Part shown: piece by piece, positions 27,425-39,375 of the stretch
How the letters are laid out: each line of letters begins with the position of its first letter
Numbering within the stretch: the first letter of the stretch is position 1
Assembly (NCBI RefSeq): GCF_000814765.1
Contig: NZ_JWIC01000008.1
Coordinates: forward strand, 7,501-71,500
Reading direction: 5' to 3'
Source of the DNA: Pseudoalteromonas luteoviolacea
Lineage (GTDB): Bacteria; Pseudomonadota; Gammaproteobacteria; Enterobacterales; Alteromonadaceae
DNA: 64,000 nucleotides
The notes under the pieces: model-generated
The model's database searches: none
What the model was told of the DNA's origin: nothing
What the model saw: only the letters and a program-made list of their open reading frames with translations
Position numbers and translations under genes: made by a program

Positions 27425-28093
27425 TTATTCACAAATGAATTCTAGTGACCAACAGATTTCATCCTGTTTGTTCAATTCTAAGCAGTGCAACGCTCGAGTA
27501 GAAAAAATGAGGATGTCACCCACCTCCACTTTAATCGCCAAAGCATCTTGTACAAATGGTTCAATGTAAGTTTCATCCACTTTCACAAACTGTCCGAACA
27601 TTGAATGTGGCAAGTTACCTATTTTATGAGTATTAGGTATGATTTTGAAATTGGTCCTTCTATTGTCGGTGATTGGCACCCAAACATGTAAATTGCCATC
27701 CATCTGCTCACCGATAGGACCATCTTGGTGATACCCGGTAAATTCTTTTTTTATGTGCTCAGGCATCCATGAGACGATTGTATGATCCTTTGAAATACTC
27801 AGTTTTCGATCAAACGATGAAAGTATGTACTTCAACGGTCCATTACAAATAATTTTATCTATTGTCTGAGAAACTGAGTCGATATGGTGACTTCTAGGAA
27901 AATATCTATTTACTTGCCTATTATTGTTTAAGTGGGCGTATTGAATTTGCTCAGAATCTACTTGATGTAACTGAAGTATATGTTGGCAACAATTGATAAG
28001 TTCAGTGTGTAAATGTGGGGGTAATGCTTTTTTTAAGAGGGTAAATCCTAAAGATTCATATTCATTAATGTGAGCCTGAATCTCTTCTTCCAT
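27425..28093 (-). CDS. PhyH-family Fe(II) oxygenase with altered cosubstrate site
   Basis: 222 residues, double-stranded beta-helix fold of the phytanoyl-CoA dioxygenase family. Metal ligands visible: H122 and D124 in YHQDGP and H203 in STRALHCLELN. The Arg that normally binds 2-oxoglutarate, 11 residues after the distal His, is Cys214 here (EICWSLEF). The upstream AGGAG ribosome-binding site is good. It sits between the gyrB terminator and the repeat protein gene. The substrate is unknown; a hydroxylase is the family expectation, but loss of the Arg leaves cosubstrate use uncertain. Confidence 0.78.
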   Translation of the reverse strand: MEEEIQAHINEYESLGFTLLKKALPPHLHTELINCCQHILQLHQVDSEQIQYAHLNNNRQVNRYFPRSHHIDSVSQTIDKIICNGPLKYILSSFDRKLSISKDHTIVSWMPEHIKKEFTGYHQDGPIGEQMDGNLHVWVPITDNRRTNFKIIPNTHKIGNLPHSMFGQFVKVDETYIEPFVQDALAIKVEVGDILIFSTRALHCLELNKQDEICWSLEFICE

Positions 28094-28105
28094 CCCTATA
28101 CTCCT

Positions 28106-28135
28106 AAAAAAATGCCACCTTAAGGTGGCATTTTT
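28106..28135 (-). terminator. Palindromic terminator after gyrB
   Basis: AAATGCCACCTT-AAGGTGGCATTT is a perfect 12-bp-arm palindrome flanked by A and T runs, in the 52-base gap between gyrB and the PhyH gene. It leaves no obvious room for a promoter for the downstream pair. Confidence 0.85.
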
Positions 28136-28145
28136 ACTACAACTC

Positions 28146-30575
<2,430 letters not shown>

Positions 30576-31664
30576 TTAATTTGTTATTAAACGACCATGT
30601 TCCACGTGGAACATCTCAATATTTTTATCAAGTCGTTCCACAACAGGCGTTAAACTGTCTGAACTGATTGCTGAGATAAACAGCTGTGAGTCGCAAATAG
30701 TAAGGAGCTTTGCCACACACCCTAAAGTCTCAGAACTCAATTCAGATGGTAAATCATCGATTAGCAAAATAGACTGCTTTTCAGTCTCTTGTTCAATTAA
30801 ATTGTTCTGTGTAATCTTGAGCGCATAAAGCAGCAGCTTAAGCTGGCCTCTAGACATGATCCCTTCAACATTATGACCATGCACTTTAAAGTTAAAGTCT
30901 GCTTTATGAGGACCTCGACTTGTATATCCGAGTTTTAAGTCTCGCTCAAGCTGTGTTTGAAGGACATCACTTAGTTCCCCTTTCCAACCCGCATCATAGC
31001 GAGTTTCAAGGCCTTCAAAAACAGGGCTAATCCCCCCTATCTTATCAAAAAAATAGCCTTCAAACCTACTTATATACGCTTTTCGATAGATATTTATTTG
31101 TTCAGCCAATTCAATAAATTGTTTGTCCCAAAATTTAATTTGCTCAACGCAATTTGCGGGTTTTGTTTTTAATAACGCATTTCGTTGTTTAAGGACTTTA
31201 TTAAAGCTTTTCCACACTTCAAAAAATAGATGTTCCACGTGGAACACACCCAAATCGAGAAACTTTCGCCGCTCTTTTGGGCCACCAAAAAATAACTCAT
31301 AGCTTTCTGGTGTTATGACTTGAACAGGTAAAATTTGTGCTAGTTCGGCAATGCGTCGACTTGCTTGCCCTTGAATGCGAAGCTGTGTATCACCGCTTTG
31401 ATCCTTGCTGATTCCAATTGGTATAGACAAGTTATGTAGTTGTTTTTTACCGTGAACAATACATTTTTCTTGACTACTACGGATCATCAACTTGTGCTTA
31501 TTTGTGCGAAAAGAGCGACCACTAGACAAGAAATAAATCGCCTCAAGCAAGCTAGTTTTACCACTGCCGTTTTGGCCTAGAATTAAGTTAAGGTCTTTTG
31601 AAGGGGAAAGAGAAATTGCCTCAATGTTGCGAAAATCATTGAGGCTGATATGTGTCAAACTCAT
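30576..31664 (-). CDS. recF: DNA replication and repair protein RecF
   Basis: 362 residues. SMC-like ATPase: Walker A GQNGSGKTSLLEAIYFL, a central region, signature SRGQLKLLLYAL and Walker B SILLIDDLPSEL. Loads RecA at gaps with RecO/RecR. It carries two perfect parS palindromes within its coding sequence, each read as FHVEH in the protein. Confidence 0.97.
   Translation of the reverse strand: MSLTHISLNDFRNIEAISLSPSKDLNLILGQNGSGKTSLLEAIYFLSSGRSFRTNKHKLMIRSSQEKCIVHGKKQLHNLSIPIGISKDQSGDTQLRIQGQASRRIAELAQILPVQVITPESYELFFGGPKERRKFLDLGVFHVEHLFFEVWKSFNKVLKQRNALLKTKPANCVEQIKFWDKQFIELAEQINIYRKAYISRFEGYFFDKIGGISPVFEGLETRYDAGWKGELSDVLQTQLERDLKLGYTSRGPHKADFNFKVHGHNVEGIMSRGQLKLLLYALKITQNNLIEQETEKQSILLIDDLPSELSSETLGCVAKLLTICDSQLFISAISSDSLTPVVERLDKNIEMFHVEHGRLITN
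30598..30613. other. parS: parS centromere site 1 (in recF 3' end)
   Basis: TGTTCCACGTGGAACA, a perfect 16-bp palindrome identical to the parS form used by chromosomal ParB in pseudomonads. Encodes MFHVEH near the RecF C-terminus. Confidence 0.93.
31231..31246. other. parS: parS centromere site 2 (in recF)
   Basis: Second exact TGTTCCACGTGGAACA, 633 bases from site 1, within recF (reads VFHVEH). parAB, its expected binding partners, lie at 48.1-49.8 kb. Confidence 0.93.
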
Positions 31665-31674
31665 TGAGCGCCCT

Positions 31675-32778
31675 CTATAGGCGCATTGGCATTACAACGT
31701 ACATTGCGTCATCCTCGCCACTGCCTTCAATCAAAGCACTGCTGTTTGAGTCCGCTAACGTAAATTGCACATCCTCTGTTTTTAATGTGTTTAACACATC
31801 CAGTAAATAAGAGACATTAAAACCTACTTCAAGGTCATCCCCTTGATAGTTTACTTCTACCGTTTCTTCAGCTTGCTCTTGTTCTGGGTTGTTGGCACTG
31901 ATCTTCAAAATGCCGCTACTTAAATTAAGTCTTACACCACGAAACTTTTCATTTGATAAAATCGACACGCGTTGAAATGCACTGCGTAGCCATTCACGAT
32001 TAGCCGTCACAAGCTTATCACCACCGCGAGGTAAAACACGGCGATAATCTGGGAAGCGCCCATCTACAAGCTTACTAGTAAAAATAACTTCTTGATCAAT
32101 TATACGGAAATGATTTGCACCAAATTGTATAGTCAACTCTTCATCATCCGCTGGAAGTAAGCGCATTATTTCTAACACACCTTTGCGAGGAATGATCAGC
32201 TGACGTTGCGCTCCAAGTGATTGCTCAAGTTGCTTTTGCGCAATGGCCAACCTATGACCGTCTGTCGCCACAGTTTTAATTTCGTTACCATCCACTTCAA
32301 ATGACATACCATTTAAGTAATAACGCACATCTTGGTTAGCCATCGAAAAATGTGTTGCTTCAAGCAACTTACGTAGTTCTAAACGCGTGAGTTTAAATTC
32401 AACCTCACCTTGCCACTCTTCCAAATTAGGAAAGTCTTCAGCAGCCAATGTCGTCAATGAAAAACGACTTTTACCACTGGTCAATAAAACTTGATGCTCT
32501 TGTGTGCTGAAATGCAAATCTGAATTATCAGGCAGGCTCTTACAAATATCCAACAACTTCTTGGCTGGTAATGTAAGCTTTGTATCTGCAGTGTCATTAT
32601 CAAGTGTAATAGACGCAACTAACTCAATTTCTAGGTCAGTCCCCGTCATTGACAGTACACCATTTTTTACTTCTAAATGTACATTCGACAAAATAGGAAG
32701 GGTGTGTTTGCGCTCTATGGCACCAGACACCTGCATTAACGGCTTTAAAAATTGTTCTCTTACTATCGTTATTTGCAT
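31675..32778 (-). CDS. dnaN: DNA polymerase III beta sliding clamp
   Basis: 367 residues from ATG 32778 (MQITIVREQFLKPLMQVSGA). Three clamp domains; typical segments VATDGHRLAI and the C-terminal ending YVVMPMRL. Ring-shaped processivity factor. Ten bases separate it from recF. Confidence 0.98.
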   Translation of the reverse strand: MQITIVREQFLKPLMQVSGAIERKHTLPILSNVHLEVKNGVLSMTGTDLEIELVASITLDNDTADTKLTLPAKKLLDICKSLPDNSDLHFSTQEHQVLLTSGKSRFSLTTLAAEDFPNLEEWQGEVEFKLTRLELRKLLEATHFSMANQDVRYYLNGMSFEVDGNEIKTVATDGHRLAIAQKQLEQSLGAQRQLIIPRKGVLEIMRLLPADDEELTIQFGANHFRIIDQEVIFTSKLVDGRFPDYRRVLPRGGDKLVTANREWLRSAFQRVSILSNEKFRGVRLNLSSGILKISANNPEQEQAEETVEVNYQGDDLEVGFNVSYLLDVLNTLKTEDVQFTLADSNSSALIEGSGEDDAMYVVMPMRL

Positions 32779-32788
32779 CACTCAACCC

Positions 32789-34199
32789 TTAAGATGACAA
32801 TGTTCTGATCAAGTTTTGATAATCTTCTTTTACCTCGTGGCTTTCCTCACGAAGTTCTTTTACTTTACGACATGCATGTAATACCGTCGTATGGTCTCTC
32901 CCCCCCAAAGGCATCACCTATTTCAGGCAAACTATGGTTGGTGAGTTCTTTTGACAATGCCATAGCAACTTGTCTCGGTCGCGCAACTGAGCGGCTACGT
33001 CGTTTAGACAACAAATCTGACACACGAATACGATAGTACTCGGCAACGGTACGTTGAATATTGTCAATTGTCACCAGCTTGTCTTGCAGTGCTAACAAGT
33101 CACGTAGCGCCTCTTTGACAAACTCAATCGAGATTGGACGGCCTGTAAAGTTGGCATTTGCGATAACGCGATTTAACGCCCCTTCAAGTTCACGTACATT
33201 TGAACGTAACTTTTTCGCGATAAAAAATGCGACTTCATGCGGCAAATTAATATTACTTTGCTGCGCCTTTTTCATCAAAATCGCAACGCGCGTTTCAAGC
33301 TCTGGCGGCTCAATCGCAATAGTAAGCCCCCAACCAAAACGAGATTTTAATCTATCCTCCACCCCTTCAATTTCTTTCGGGTAGCGATCAGATGTCAATA
33401 TGATCTGTTGGTTGCCCTCTAACAGTGCATTAAAGGTATGAAAAAACTCTTCTTGAGAACGCTCTTTATTGGCAAAAAACTGAATGTCATCGATCATCAA
33501 CGCATCTACGCTACGGTAATATCGCTTAAAATCTTCAATGGCATTGTTTTGCAGCGCTTTGACCATATCTTGCACAAAGCGCTCTGAATGCATATATACG
33601 ATTTTTGCATCCGGTTTTTTATCAATGATGCCATTTCCCACAGCATGTAATAAATGGGTTTTACCTAAACCAGTACCGCCATATATAAATACGGGATTAA
33701 AAGCGGACCCCGGATTGTCAGCAACTTGTGTTGCCGCAGCCTTTGCTAATTGGTTCGACTTACCTTCGACAAAATTATCAAACGTATAATTTTCTTTGAT
33801 ATTAGATTTAACGCTAGATTTCGGAGCTGGCTCAACCTTTACATCACTAACAGGCGCTTGCGTCTGACTCTTTGCTGATGCTTGTGACGAACTAGGCGCA
33901 TTGAAATCATCAGCAGGCGCGCCTGCTGAAACCTGAGGTTGAACTTGCGCCATCGGCTTACTACCGACATCAAAACGTAATTCTGGTGCTTCATCGCCAC
34001 AGATTTCGATCAGTAGTTCATTAATTCGATTTAAGTACTTTTCTCGAACCCAATCCAACACAAAACGATTAGGTGCATAGATGGTTAAAGTATCTTCGGT
34101 ACTTTCTGCTTGTAGTGGCCTAACCCACATATTGAACTGCTGCGATGGCAATTCATCTTGCAAAACATATAAACAACTTTGCCAAACCGACAGATACAC
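32789..34199 (-). CDS. dnaA: Chromosomal replication initiator DnaA (frameshift at 32900-32906)
   Basis: Start GTG 34199 (CGGAGTG upstream), reading [20 protein letters not shown] as in the family. Domain I at about 1-85, flexible Ala/Gln-rich domain II, AAA+ domain III (Walker [17 protein letters not shown]; Walker [11 protein letters not shown]). In domain IV the frame breaks at seven G (minus strand), giving [13 protein letters not shown]-stop at 32865. Removing one G restores [20 protein letters not shown] and an end at 32789, about 469 residues, the normal length. The lost part is the DnaA-box-binding signature, without which the cell could not initiate, so a sequencing indel is the likely cause. 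Confidence 0.95.
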
Positions 34200-34893
34200 A
34201 TTGCACTCCGAAATATTTATTATTCCCGTACATCATTAAAGTCAGTTTTTTGCGTGCATTCACAAAACAACCAACAGAGTTATTCACAGCTAACCCAAAG
34301 ATCTACGGAAATGTTTGTATATTATCAATTATTCACAGGTGGAAGCCGGGTATTATGAAGGGATCTTATCCACAACATCAATATTGACTTTTTAAAAAAT
34401 TAAGATCTCACCAATCAAAAAAGATAAACACATGTTTTAAAAGGAATTTTAATTTTACTTAATTACAAAGATCTTATCAAAAAAAGCACAAGATCTCACC
34501 ATAAAAATCAGATCAATTTAAGTTTTCCAAAGGTTGTTGCCAATTTTCACCCAAGCTCTGTGGAAAACCTTCTCAAGATCAAACAACTTGATCCACAGCT
34601 AAGATCTCGATCTTATTATAGATAGATCACAAAAGTTGATCCTTCTATATAAGCAAAGACGATGACTTCCCTTATCTATATATAGGAAGCATAAAATTAA
34701 TTACCTTATTTGGGTAAATAGAACGCGCTTCTGTCAATTTTGCACCAGTTTGCCTATAAATTAAGCCTTCTATCACAATTATGATTGACTTTCGTGCCCG
34801 TCGGCTTTAATATCTCGCGCTCGCAATGGCACCTGTGCCAGGATCGCGACCTGCATAGGATGTTTTAACTTTAACCGATCGGATGGATTAGTT
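34200..34893. other. dnaA-rpmH intergenic region: DnaA boxes and GATC cluster, candidate origin / dnaA promoter
   Basis: 694 bases between divergent dnaA and rpmH. DnaA boxes: TTATTCACA at 34280 and 34329, TTATCCACA (perfect) at 34366, reverse TTTTCCACA at 34559-34567, and one-mismatch TGATCCACA at 34589. Twelve GATC sites lie within 34300-34641, about nine times the chance rate. A very A/T-rich stretch (34380-34500) sits between. Serves at least as the dnaA autoregulatory region; in pseudomonads the equivalent interval is the origin. The rpmH promoter must lie in the last 200 bases. Confidence 0.75.
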
Positions 34894-35028
34894 ATGAAAA
34901 GAACTTTTCAACCAAGCGTACTTAAACGCAAGCGTACTCACGGTTTCCGTGCTCGCATGGCTACTAAAAATGGCCGTAAAGTACTAGCACGTCGTCGTGC
35001 TAAAGGCCGTAAAGAGCTTTCTGCTTAA
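34894..35028 (+). CDS. rpmH: 50S ribosomal protein L34
   Basis: 44 codons, [20 protein letters not shown] to KGRKELSA: the canonical L34. GGATGG lies about 8 bases upstream as ribosome-binding site. First gene of rpmH-rnpA-yidD-yidC. Confidence 0.98.
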   Translation: MKRTFQPSVLKRKRTHGFRARMATKNGRKVLARRRAKGRKELSA

Positions 35029-35034
35029 TATTAA

Positions 35035-35448
35035 GTGGAAGGTTTAGGCTTCAGCAGGGAGTTACGTCTGTTAACTCCCTCGCATTACTCCCGCATATTT
35101 CAAGAGCCAGCTCGTGCAGCTACCCCTGTTTTTACACTATTAGCAAAACCTAATGATGTAGGTCACCCACGTCTTGGATTAACCGTTGCTAAAAAACGCT
35201 GTAAAAAAGCCTGTCAACGCAATCGTATTAAGCGTCTTGCCAGAGAAAGCTTCCGTCTAAATCGTCATAAATTAGACAACATCGATATCGTTTTGATGGT
35301 CAAAACCGGTGTAGATGAACAAAGTAATGAAGAACTCACAAAGCAACTAAACAAGCTTTGGCGCAAAATCAACGAACGTTGTAAGCCTGGTGCGCCAAAA
35401 CCAAAACATCATAAAAAACGCCCAACCAATAACAAGCCTAAAAAATAA
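35035..35448 (+). CDS. rnpA: Ribonuclease P protein component
   Basis: 137 residues from GTG 35035, six bases after rpmH. Contains the RNA-binding RNR signature (CQRNRIKRLARESFRL). Binds the RNase P RNA for tRNA 5' maturation. The C-terminus has a basic, Lys/Pro-rich tail (KPKHHKKRPTNNKPKK) longer than in enteric homologues. Confidence 0.96.
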   Translation: MEGLGFSRELRLLTPSHYSRIFQEPARAATPVFTLLAKPNDVGHPRLGLTVAKKRCKKACQRNRIKRLARESFRLNRHKLDNIDIVLMVKTGVDEQSNEELTKQLNKLWRKINERCKPGAPKPKHHKKRPTNNKPKK

Positions 35449-35555
35449 CAGCGCTTTTATACCCCAATAACTGTCCTAACATGGCAATTTTTAGCGAATT
35501 AGGGTAAGGTTAGCTCACCTTTTAATCACTGATTTATCGAGTCTACCTCGCGACT

Positions 35556-35861
35556 ATGAAACACGCCTCAAAGACAAAAAGCGAGAGTAAACGATTGGTG
35601 GATTATCCGCTTTCGGTAATACGTTTATTTTTGATTTCGCTTATCAAAGCCTATCAAAAATTTATCAGTCCCATGCTTGGACCACATTGCCGATTTAATC
35701 CAACATGCTCAAGTTATGCAATTCAGGCAATTAATTTACATGGAATTGCAAAAGGGAGTTGGTTAGCGGTTAAACGCATATTAAAATGTCACCCTTTAAG
35801 CGCAGGTGGGGATGACCCCGTCCCTGAAAAATCGAATCAAGATAAACAACACGAGAAATAA
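35556..35861 (+). CDS. yidD: Membrane protein insertion efficiency factor YidD
   Basis: 101 residues. UPF0161 signature: [27 protein letters not shown], three conserved Cys and an amphipathic N-terminal helix. Assists YidC-mediated insertion. Nine bases before yidC. Confidence 0.95.
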   Translation: MKHASKTKSESKRLVDYPLSVIRLFLISLIKAYQKFISPMLGPHCRFNPTCSSYAIQAINLHGIAKGSWLAVKRILKCHPLSAGGDDPVPEKSNQDKQHEK

Positions 35862-35869
35862 GAGCTGTT

Positions 35870-37501
35870 ATGGAATCGCAACGCACGTTTTTATTGATCG
35901 GATTGCTTTTAGTCTCTTTTTTGCTATTTAGTGAATGGCAAGAAGAACAAGCTCAAAGCAAAGCCGAGACCAGTGCTGTCACACAAGTGGCCACTTCACC
36001 TTCAAATAACGATCAAGCGGATATTCCGACTTCTAACGAAGCGGACGTACCGGTTGCGCGCACTCAAGCAATCCGTTCTGTCATTACAGTAACGACGGAC
36101 GTACTTGATGTTAAAATCGACACAAAAGGTGGTGATATTGTTGAAGCTAAACTACTTCAACATGCTGAAACGCATGGTAGCGATACACCTTACTTACTAC
36201 TTGGTGAATTTGAAGGGAAGCAATATATTTCACAAAGTGGTCTGATCGGCCTAAATGGTCCAGATGCATCCAGTGAAGGTCGCCCTGTTTATTCAAGCGA
36301 GCAAAAGTCATATACCTTATCAGGTGATGAACTGCGTGTACCGCTGACATTTGTTGACAAAAAAGGCGTTCAATTTACAAAAACATTTGTATTCAAAGCA
36401 GGTCAATATGACGTTGCGCTAGAATATGATGTGGTCAACGCAACAGAAAACCCTGTTCAAGTTCAACTGTACACACAAATCAAGCGTACAGCACAAGACA
36501 AAGACAGCATCATGACTCAAACGTATTTGGGGACAGCATATGGCACACAAGATGAGCCCTATGAAAAGTATTCTTTTGACGAAATGCGCGAAGCAAATCT
36601 TAACAAGAATACCCAAGGTGGTTATGTTGCGTTTATCCAACACTATTTTGTAAGTGCATGGGTACCACAAAAAGAGACTAACAATACTATTTACACCTCT
36701 CTGAGAAATAACCAAGGTATCATTGGTGCTAAGGGTGAGCCGGTAAATATTCAGGCTAACTCAGACGCCAAGTTATCAGCCATTTATTATATGGGTCCAA
36801 AAGATACTGACGCACTAGAAGCGCTTCACGAAGATTTAGACCTAACAGTGGATTACGGTTGGTTATGGTTTATCTCTCAGCCGCTATTAGTACTATTGAA
36901 ATTCTTATACGGCATTTTAGGCAACTGGGGTCTAGCTATCATCGGTATTACCGTGATCGTGAAAACTATCCTTTACCCGCTGACAAAAGCGCAGTACACC
37001 TCAATGGCAAAAATGCGTGCATTACAGCCGAAGATGCAACAATTAAAAGAGCGCTACGGTGACGACCGTCAGAAGTTTGGTCAAGCCATGATGGAAATGT
37101 ACCGCAAAGAAAAAGTGAACCCGATGGGTGGCTGTTTCCCACTGTTACTGCAAATGCCAATTTTCCTAGCGTTATTCTATGTATTCTTAGAGTCGACTGA
37201 ACTACGCCACGCGGAGTTTGGCTTGTGGCTTACTGACCTGTCAGCGATGGACCCATACTACGTGCTACCGATTCTATTTGGTGCGAGTATGTTCCTAACG
37301 CAAAAGCTACAACCAATGACCATCACAGATCCAATGCAGCAGAAAATGATGACATATATGCCAGTCGCATTTTCTATTTTCTTCATCTGGTTCCCATCAG
37401 GTCTAGTACTTTACTGGTTAGTGTCAAATATCATCTCTATTGCACAGATGCTTATCATCTACCGTGGTATGGAGAAAAAAGGCATCAAAGTACGCGACTA
37501 A
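35870..37501 (+). CDS. yidC: Membrane protein insertase YidC
   Basis: 543 residues. N-terminal TM (about 6-22), large periplasmic domain (about 50-340), then the conserved 5-TM core (GNWGLAIIGITVIVKTILYP, NPMGGCFPLLLQMPIFLALF with the substrate-groove Arg region upstream). Inserts inner-membrane proteins with or without Sec. Confidence 0.98.
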   Translation: MESQRTFLLIGLLLVSFLLFSEWQEEQAQSKAETSAVTQVATSPSNNDQADIPTSNEADVPVARTQAIRSVITVTTDVLDVKIDTKGGDIVEAKLLQHAETHGSDTPYLLLGEFEGKQYISQSGLIGLNGPDASSEGRPVYSSEQKSYTLSGDELRVPLTFVDKKGVQFTKTFVFKAGQYDVALEYDVVNATENPVQVQLYTQIKRTAQDKDSIMTQTYLGTAYGTQDEPYEKYSFDEMREANLNKNTQGGYVAFIQHYFVSAWVPQKETNNTIYTSLRNNQGIIGAKGEPVNIQANSDAKLSAIYYMGPKDTDALEALHEDLDLTVDYGWLWFISQPLLVLLKFLYGILGNWGLAIIGITVIVKTILYPLTKAQYTSMAKMRALQPKMQQLKERYGDDRQKFGQAMMEMYRKEKVNPMGGCFPLLLQMPIFLALFYVFLESTELRHAEFGLWLTDLSAMDPYYVLPILFGASMFLTQKLQPMTITDPMQQKMMTYMPVAFSIFFIWFPSGLVLYWLVSNIISIAQMLIIYRGMEKKGIKVRD

Positions 37502-37515
37502 CGTCGAAACGCCTT

Positions 37516-37545
37516 AAAAAAACGCCCGCTTCTGCGGGCGTTTTT
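37516..37545 (+). terminator. Rho-independent terminator of rpmH-yidC operon
   Basis: ACGCCCGC / GCGGGCGT stem with short loop, A-run before and five T after, 14 bases past the yidC stop. Confidence 0.9.
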
Positions 37546-37678
37546 GATCTTGTACATACAACTAATTCACTTATCGAAACTCCCCCTCATATCGGTACAT
37601 CTTGGCATTTAACTGGCTGTTATTTTAGACATATTCGCCACACACCATTTGCAACTCCAGGACAAAAACAAATGATGA

Positions 37679-37989
37679 TTGCAAACAGCCACAAGTGACA
37701 CCCACCTCTCCCACTTATATACCCAGTACGCACCGCACCCAGTCATAATCATGCCGAGTACCAGGGCTAAAAGTCGGTCACGTTCTGCAACAGCGAAAAG
37801 CAGCTATCAAACACATCTGATCAGCGTTACAAGCCCTATGCCATACCGGCAAATGAAATGATAACCCTGTCTCAGCGCCTTTTATCAGAAAGCAAAATAA
37901 CGCCCCAAGAAGCCGTACAAATGAGTTTTGATATTAAGTATACACAGCTGTTCCAGAAAGAGAGAGGCGAGACTTCAATGCGCCTTTGA
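37679..37989 (+). pseudogene. Decayed small protein gene (multiple frameshifts)
   Basis: Protein-like text is spread over three frames: HLYTQYAPHP (frame from 37679), HNHAEYQG (another frame, 37744-37767), KVGHVLQQRKAAIK (third frame from about 37770), then DQRYKPYAIPANEMITLSQR and TPQEAVQMSFDIKYTQLFQK to a stop at 37987-37989. Joined, these would give one protein of roughly 100 residues with a helical C-terminus. Several indels are needed, so it looks degenerate. An intact 43-codon tail ORF remains from ATG 37858. No function recognised. Confidence 0.4.
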
Positions 37990-38228
37990 CCCGATCCAAG
38001 TTTAGTCAGATAAATTAGCCGTTGCGCAGTCGTATGGTATGCCAACCGATCACATTCAGCAAACCTAGCATATAATCGGTATGTTAAAGGGGGCTTAAAT
38101 CAATAATTAAAATTAAATAAAACATACACTTGATAAATTTTGATATCGATTTGATGCCCCTTTGATAGGGATTATAATCGCGCCCGTGCACTCTAACTGC
38201 TCATTCACGACATCAGAAGAGCAGGTAT
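37990..38228. promoter_or_regulatory. Upstream region of the redox operon
   Basis: AT-rich non-coding stretch that should carry the promoter for the CcdA-like gene; a short inverted pair, GATGCCCCTTTGATAGGG, lies near 38151-38170. No specific site identified. Confidence 0.3.
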
Positions 38229-38900
38229 ATGGAGCAAACGATTTTAGAGGCATTAACCGCGTCAAACATCAATGGTTGGCAAATTCCCGCCGTATTTTTT
38301 ATCGGCTTACTTACCAGTCTTACCCCGTGTGTATATCCTATTTTACCAATTACCGTTGCCACCTTTGCACAGCAAAAACACCCTCGCATTGCCCCCCTAC
38401 TTTACTGTATTGGTTTTGCATTCATTTATGCTGGGCTGGGCTTTATTGCAGCCACAACTGGCAGCCTATTTGGTCAAGTAGCCAGTGATCCACTCGTCCT
38501 TTTAGGGTTTGCCAATGTTTTACTGCTTTTTGCAGCCATCAATAAAGGCTTAATCACATTACCGACTCCGCAATTTAAGCTAACGAATACCCGTGCCGTA
38601 CCACTGATTATGGGCATGATCAGCGCATTAGTTGCCGCGCCATGTACCTCACCTATTCTAGGCGCATTGCTGATATTTGTTGCATCAACACAGCAACCTC
38701 TGCTCGGTGCTAGCCTGTTATTTAGCTTTGCGCTGGGCATGAGTACATTGCTGTTGCTTGCTGGCACCAGTGCGAGATTACTCGCAACTCTGCCCAAATC
38801 AGGGAAATGGCTGAGTCATATTAATAACCTCACCGCACTCATGCTCTTAATCATGGCGCAATATTTTCTCATTCAAGCTGGAAAAAGCTGGCTAGAGTAA
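38229..38900 (+). CDS. CcdA/DsbD-like thiol-disulfide transmembrane electron carrier
   Basis: 223 residues, about six TM helices. Paired redox Cys motifs LTPCVYPILP (TM1) and AAPCTSPILG (TM4) are diagnostic of the DsbD transmembrane domain/CcdA family that carries electrons from cytosolic thioredoxin to periplasmic thiols. It lacks the periplasmic domains of full DsbD; the two downstream genes may supply them. First gene of a tight three-gene operon. Confidence 0.88.
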   Translation: MEQTILEALTASNINGWQIPAVFFIGLLTSLTPCVYPILPITVATFAQQKHPRIAPLLYCIGFAFIYAGLGFIAATTGSLFGQVASDPLVLLGFANVLLLFAAINKGLITLPTPQFKLTNTRAVPLIMGMISALVAAPCTSPILGALLIFVASTQQPLLGASLLFSFALGMSTLLLLAGTSARLLATLPKSGKWLSHINNLTALMLLIMAQYFLIQAGKSWLE

Positions 38901-38916
38901 CCACAAGGAATTTATT

Positions 38917-39375
38917 ATGAAGTCTTTAGCACCTCTATTTATCTTACTCGCTGTACATACCAACATTTACGCAACCACCTACCCGCCTTTGTTAGCGAAT
39001 ACGCTGGACGGACAAACGATTTCAAGCCAAGGTCAGGTGACATATTTGAAGTTTTGGGCCACTTGGTGTGCATACTGTATGGAAGAAATGCCATTACTTG
39101 AGCAGAGCTATCAACAAGCCAATGCGGGATATCACGTTATTTCCGTCAATATTGGGTTCAATCAAAGCAAACGCAGCATCACGAATTACCTGAAAAAGCA
39201 TGACTACCAATTTCCTACTGTCTTTGACAGCGACGGTAGTATTACTCGCCAATATGCGGTATTGGGCACGCCGCAACATATTTTATTAGATAGCTCAGGC
39301 AATGAGCTTTATCGCAGTGCGCTATTTACTGATGAATTAGCAAGTAAACTGACTAAATTACAAGGAAGAAAATAA
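38917..39375 (+). CDS. Periplasmic TlpA/ResA-like thioredoxin
   Basis: 152 residues with a signal peptide (about 1-19). Thioredoxin fold with active site WATWCAYCMEEMP (C51, C54) and a GTPQHILLD cis-Pro loop. Probably receives electrons from the preceding membrane protein and reduces a periplasmic disulfide. The stop overlaps the next start by one base (TAATG). Confidence 0.9.
   Translation: MKSLAPLFILLAVHTNIYATTYPPLLANTLDGQTISSQGQVTYLKFWATWCAYCMEEMPLLEQSYQQANAGYHVISVNIGFNQSKRSITNYLKKHDYQFPTVFDSDGSITRQYAVLGTPQHILLDSSGNELYRSALFTDELASKLTKLQGRK

Noticed and set aside
32865-32906. A genuinely shorter DnaA C-terminus (ending GITCMS)
   Set aside because: The normal DNA-binding signature is intact one frame over up to 32789 and is required for initiation; an indel in the seven-base homopolymer explains it better.
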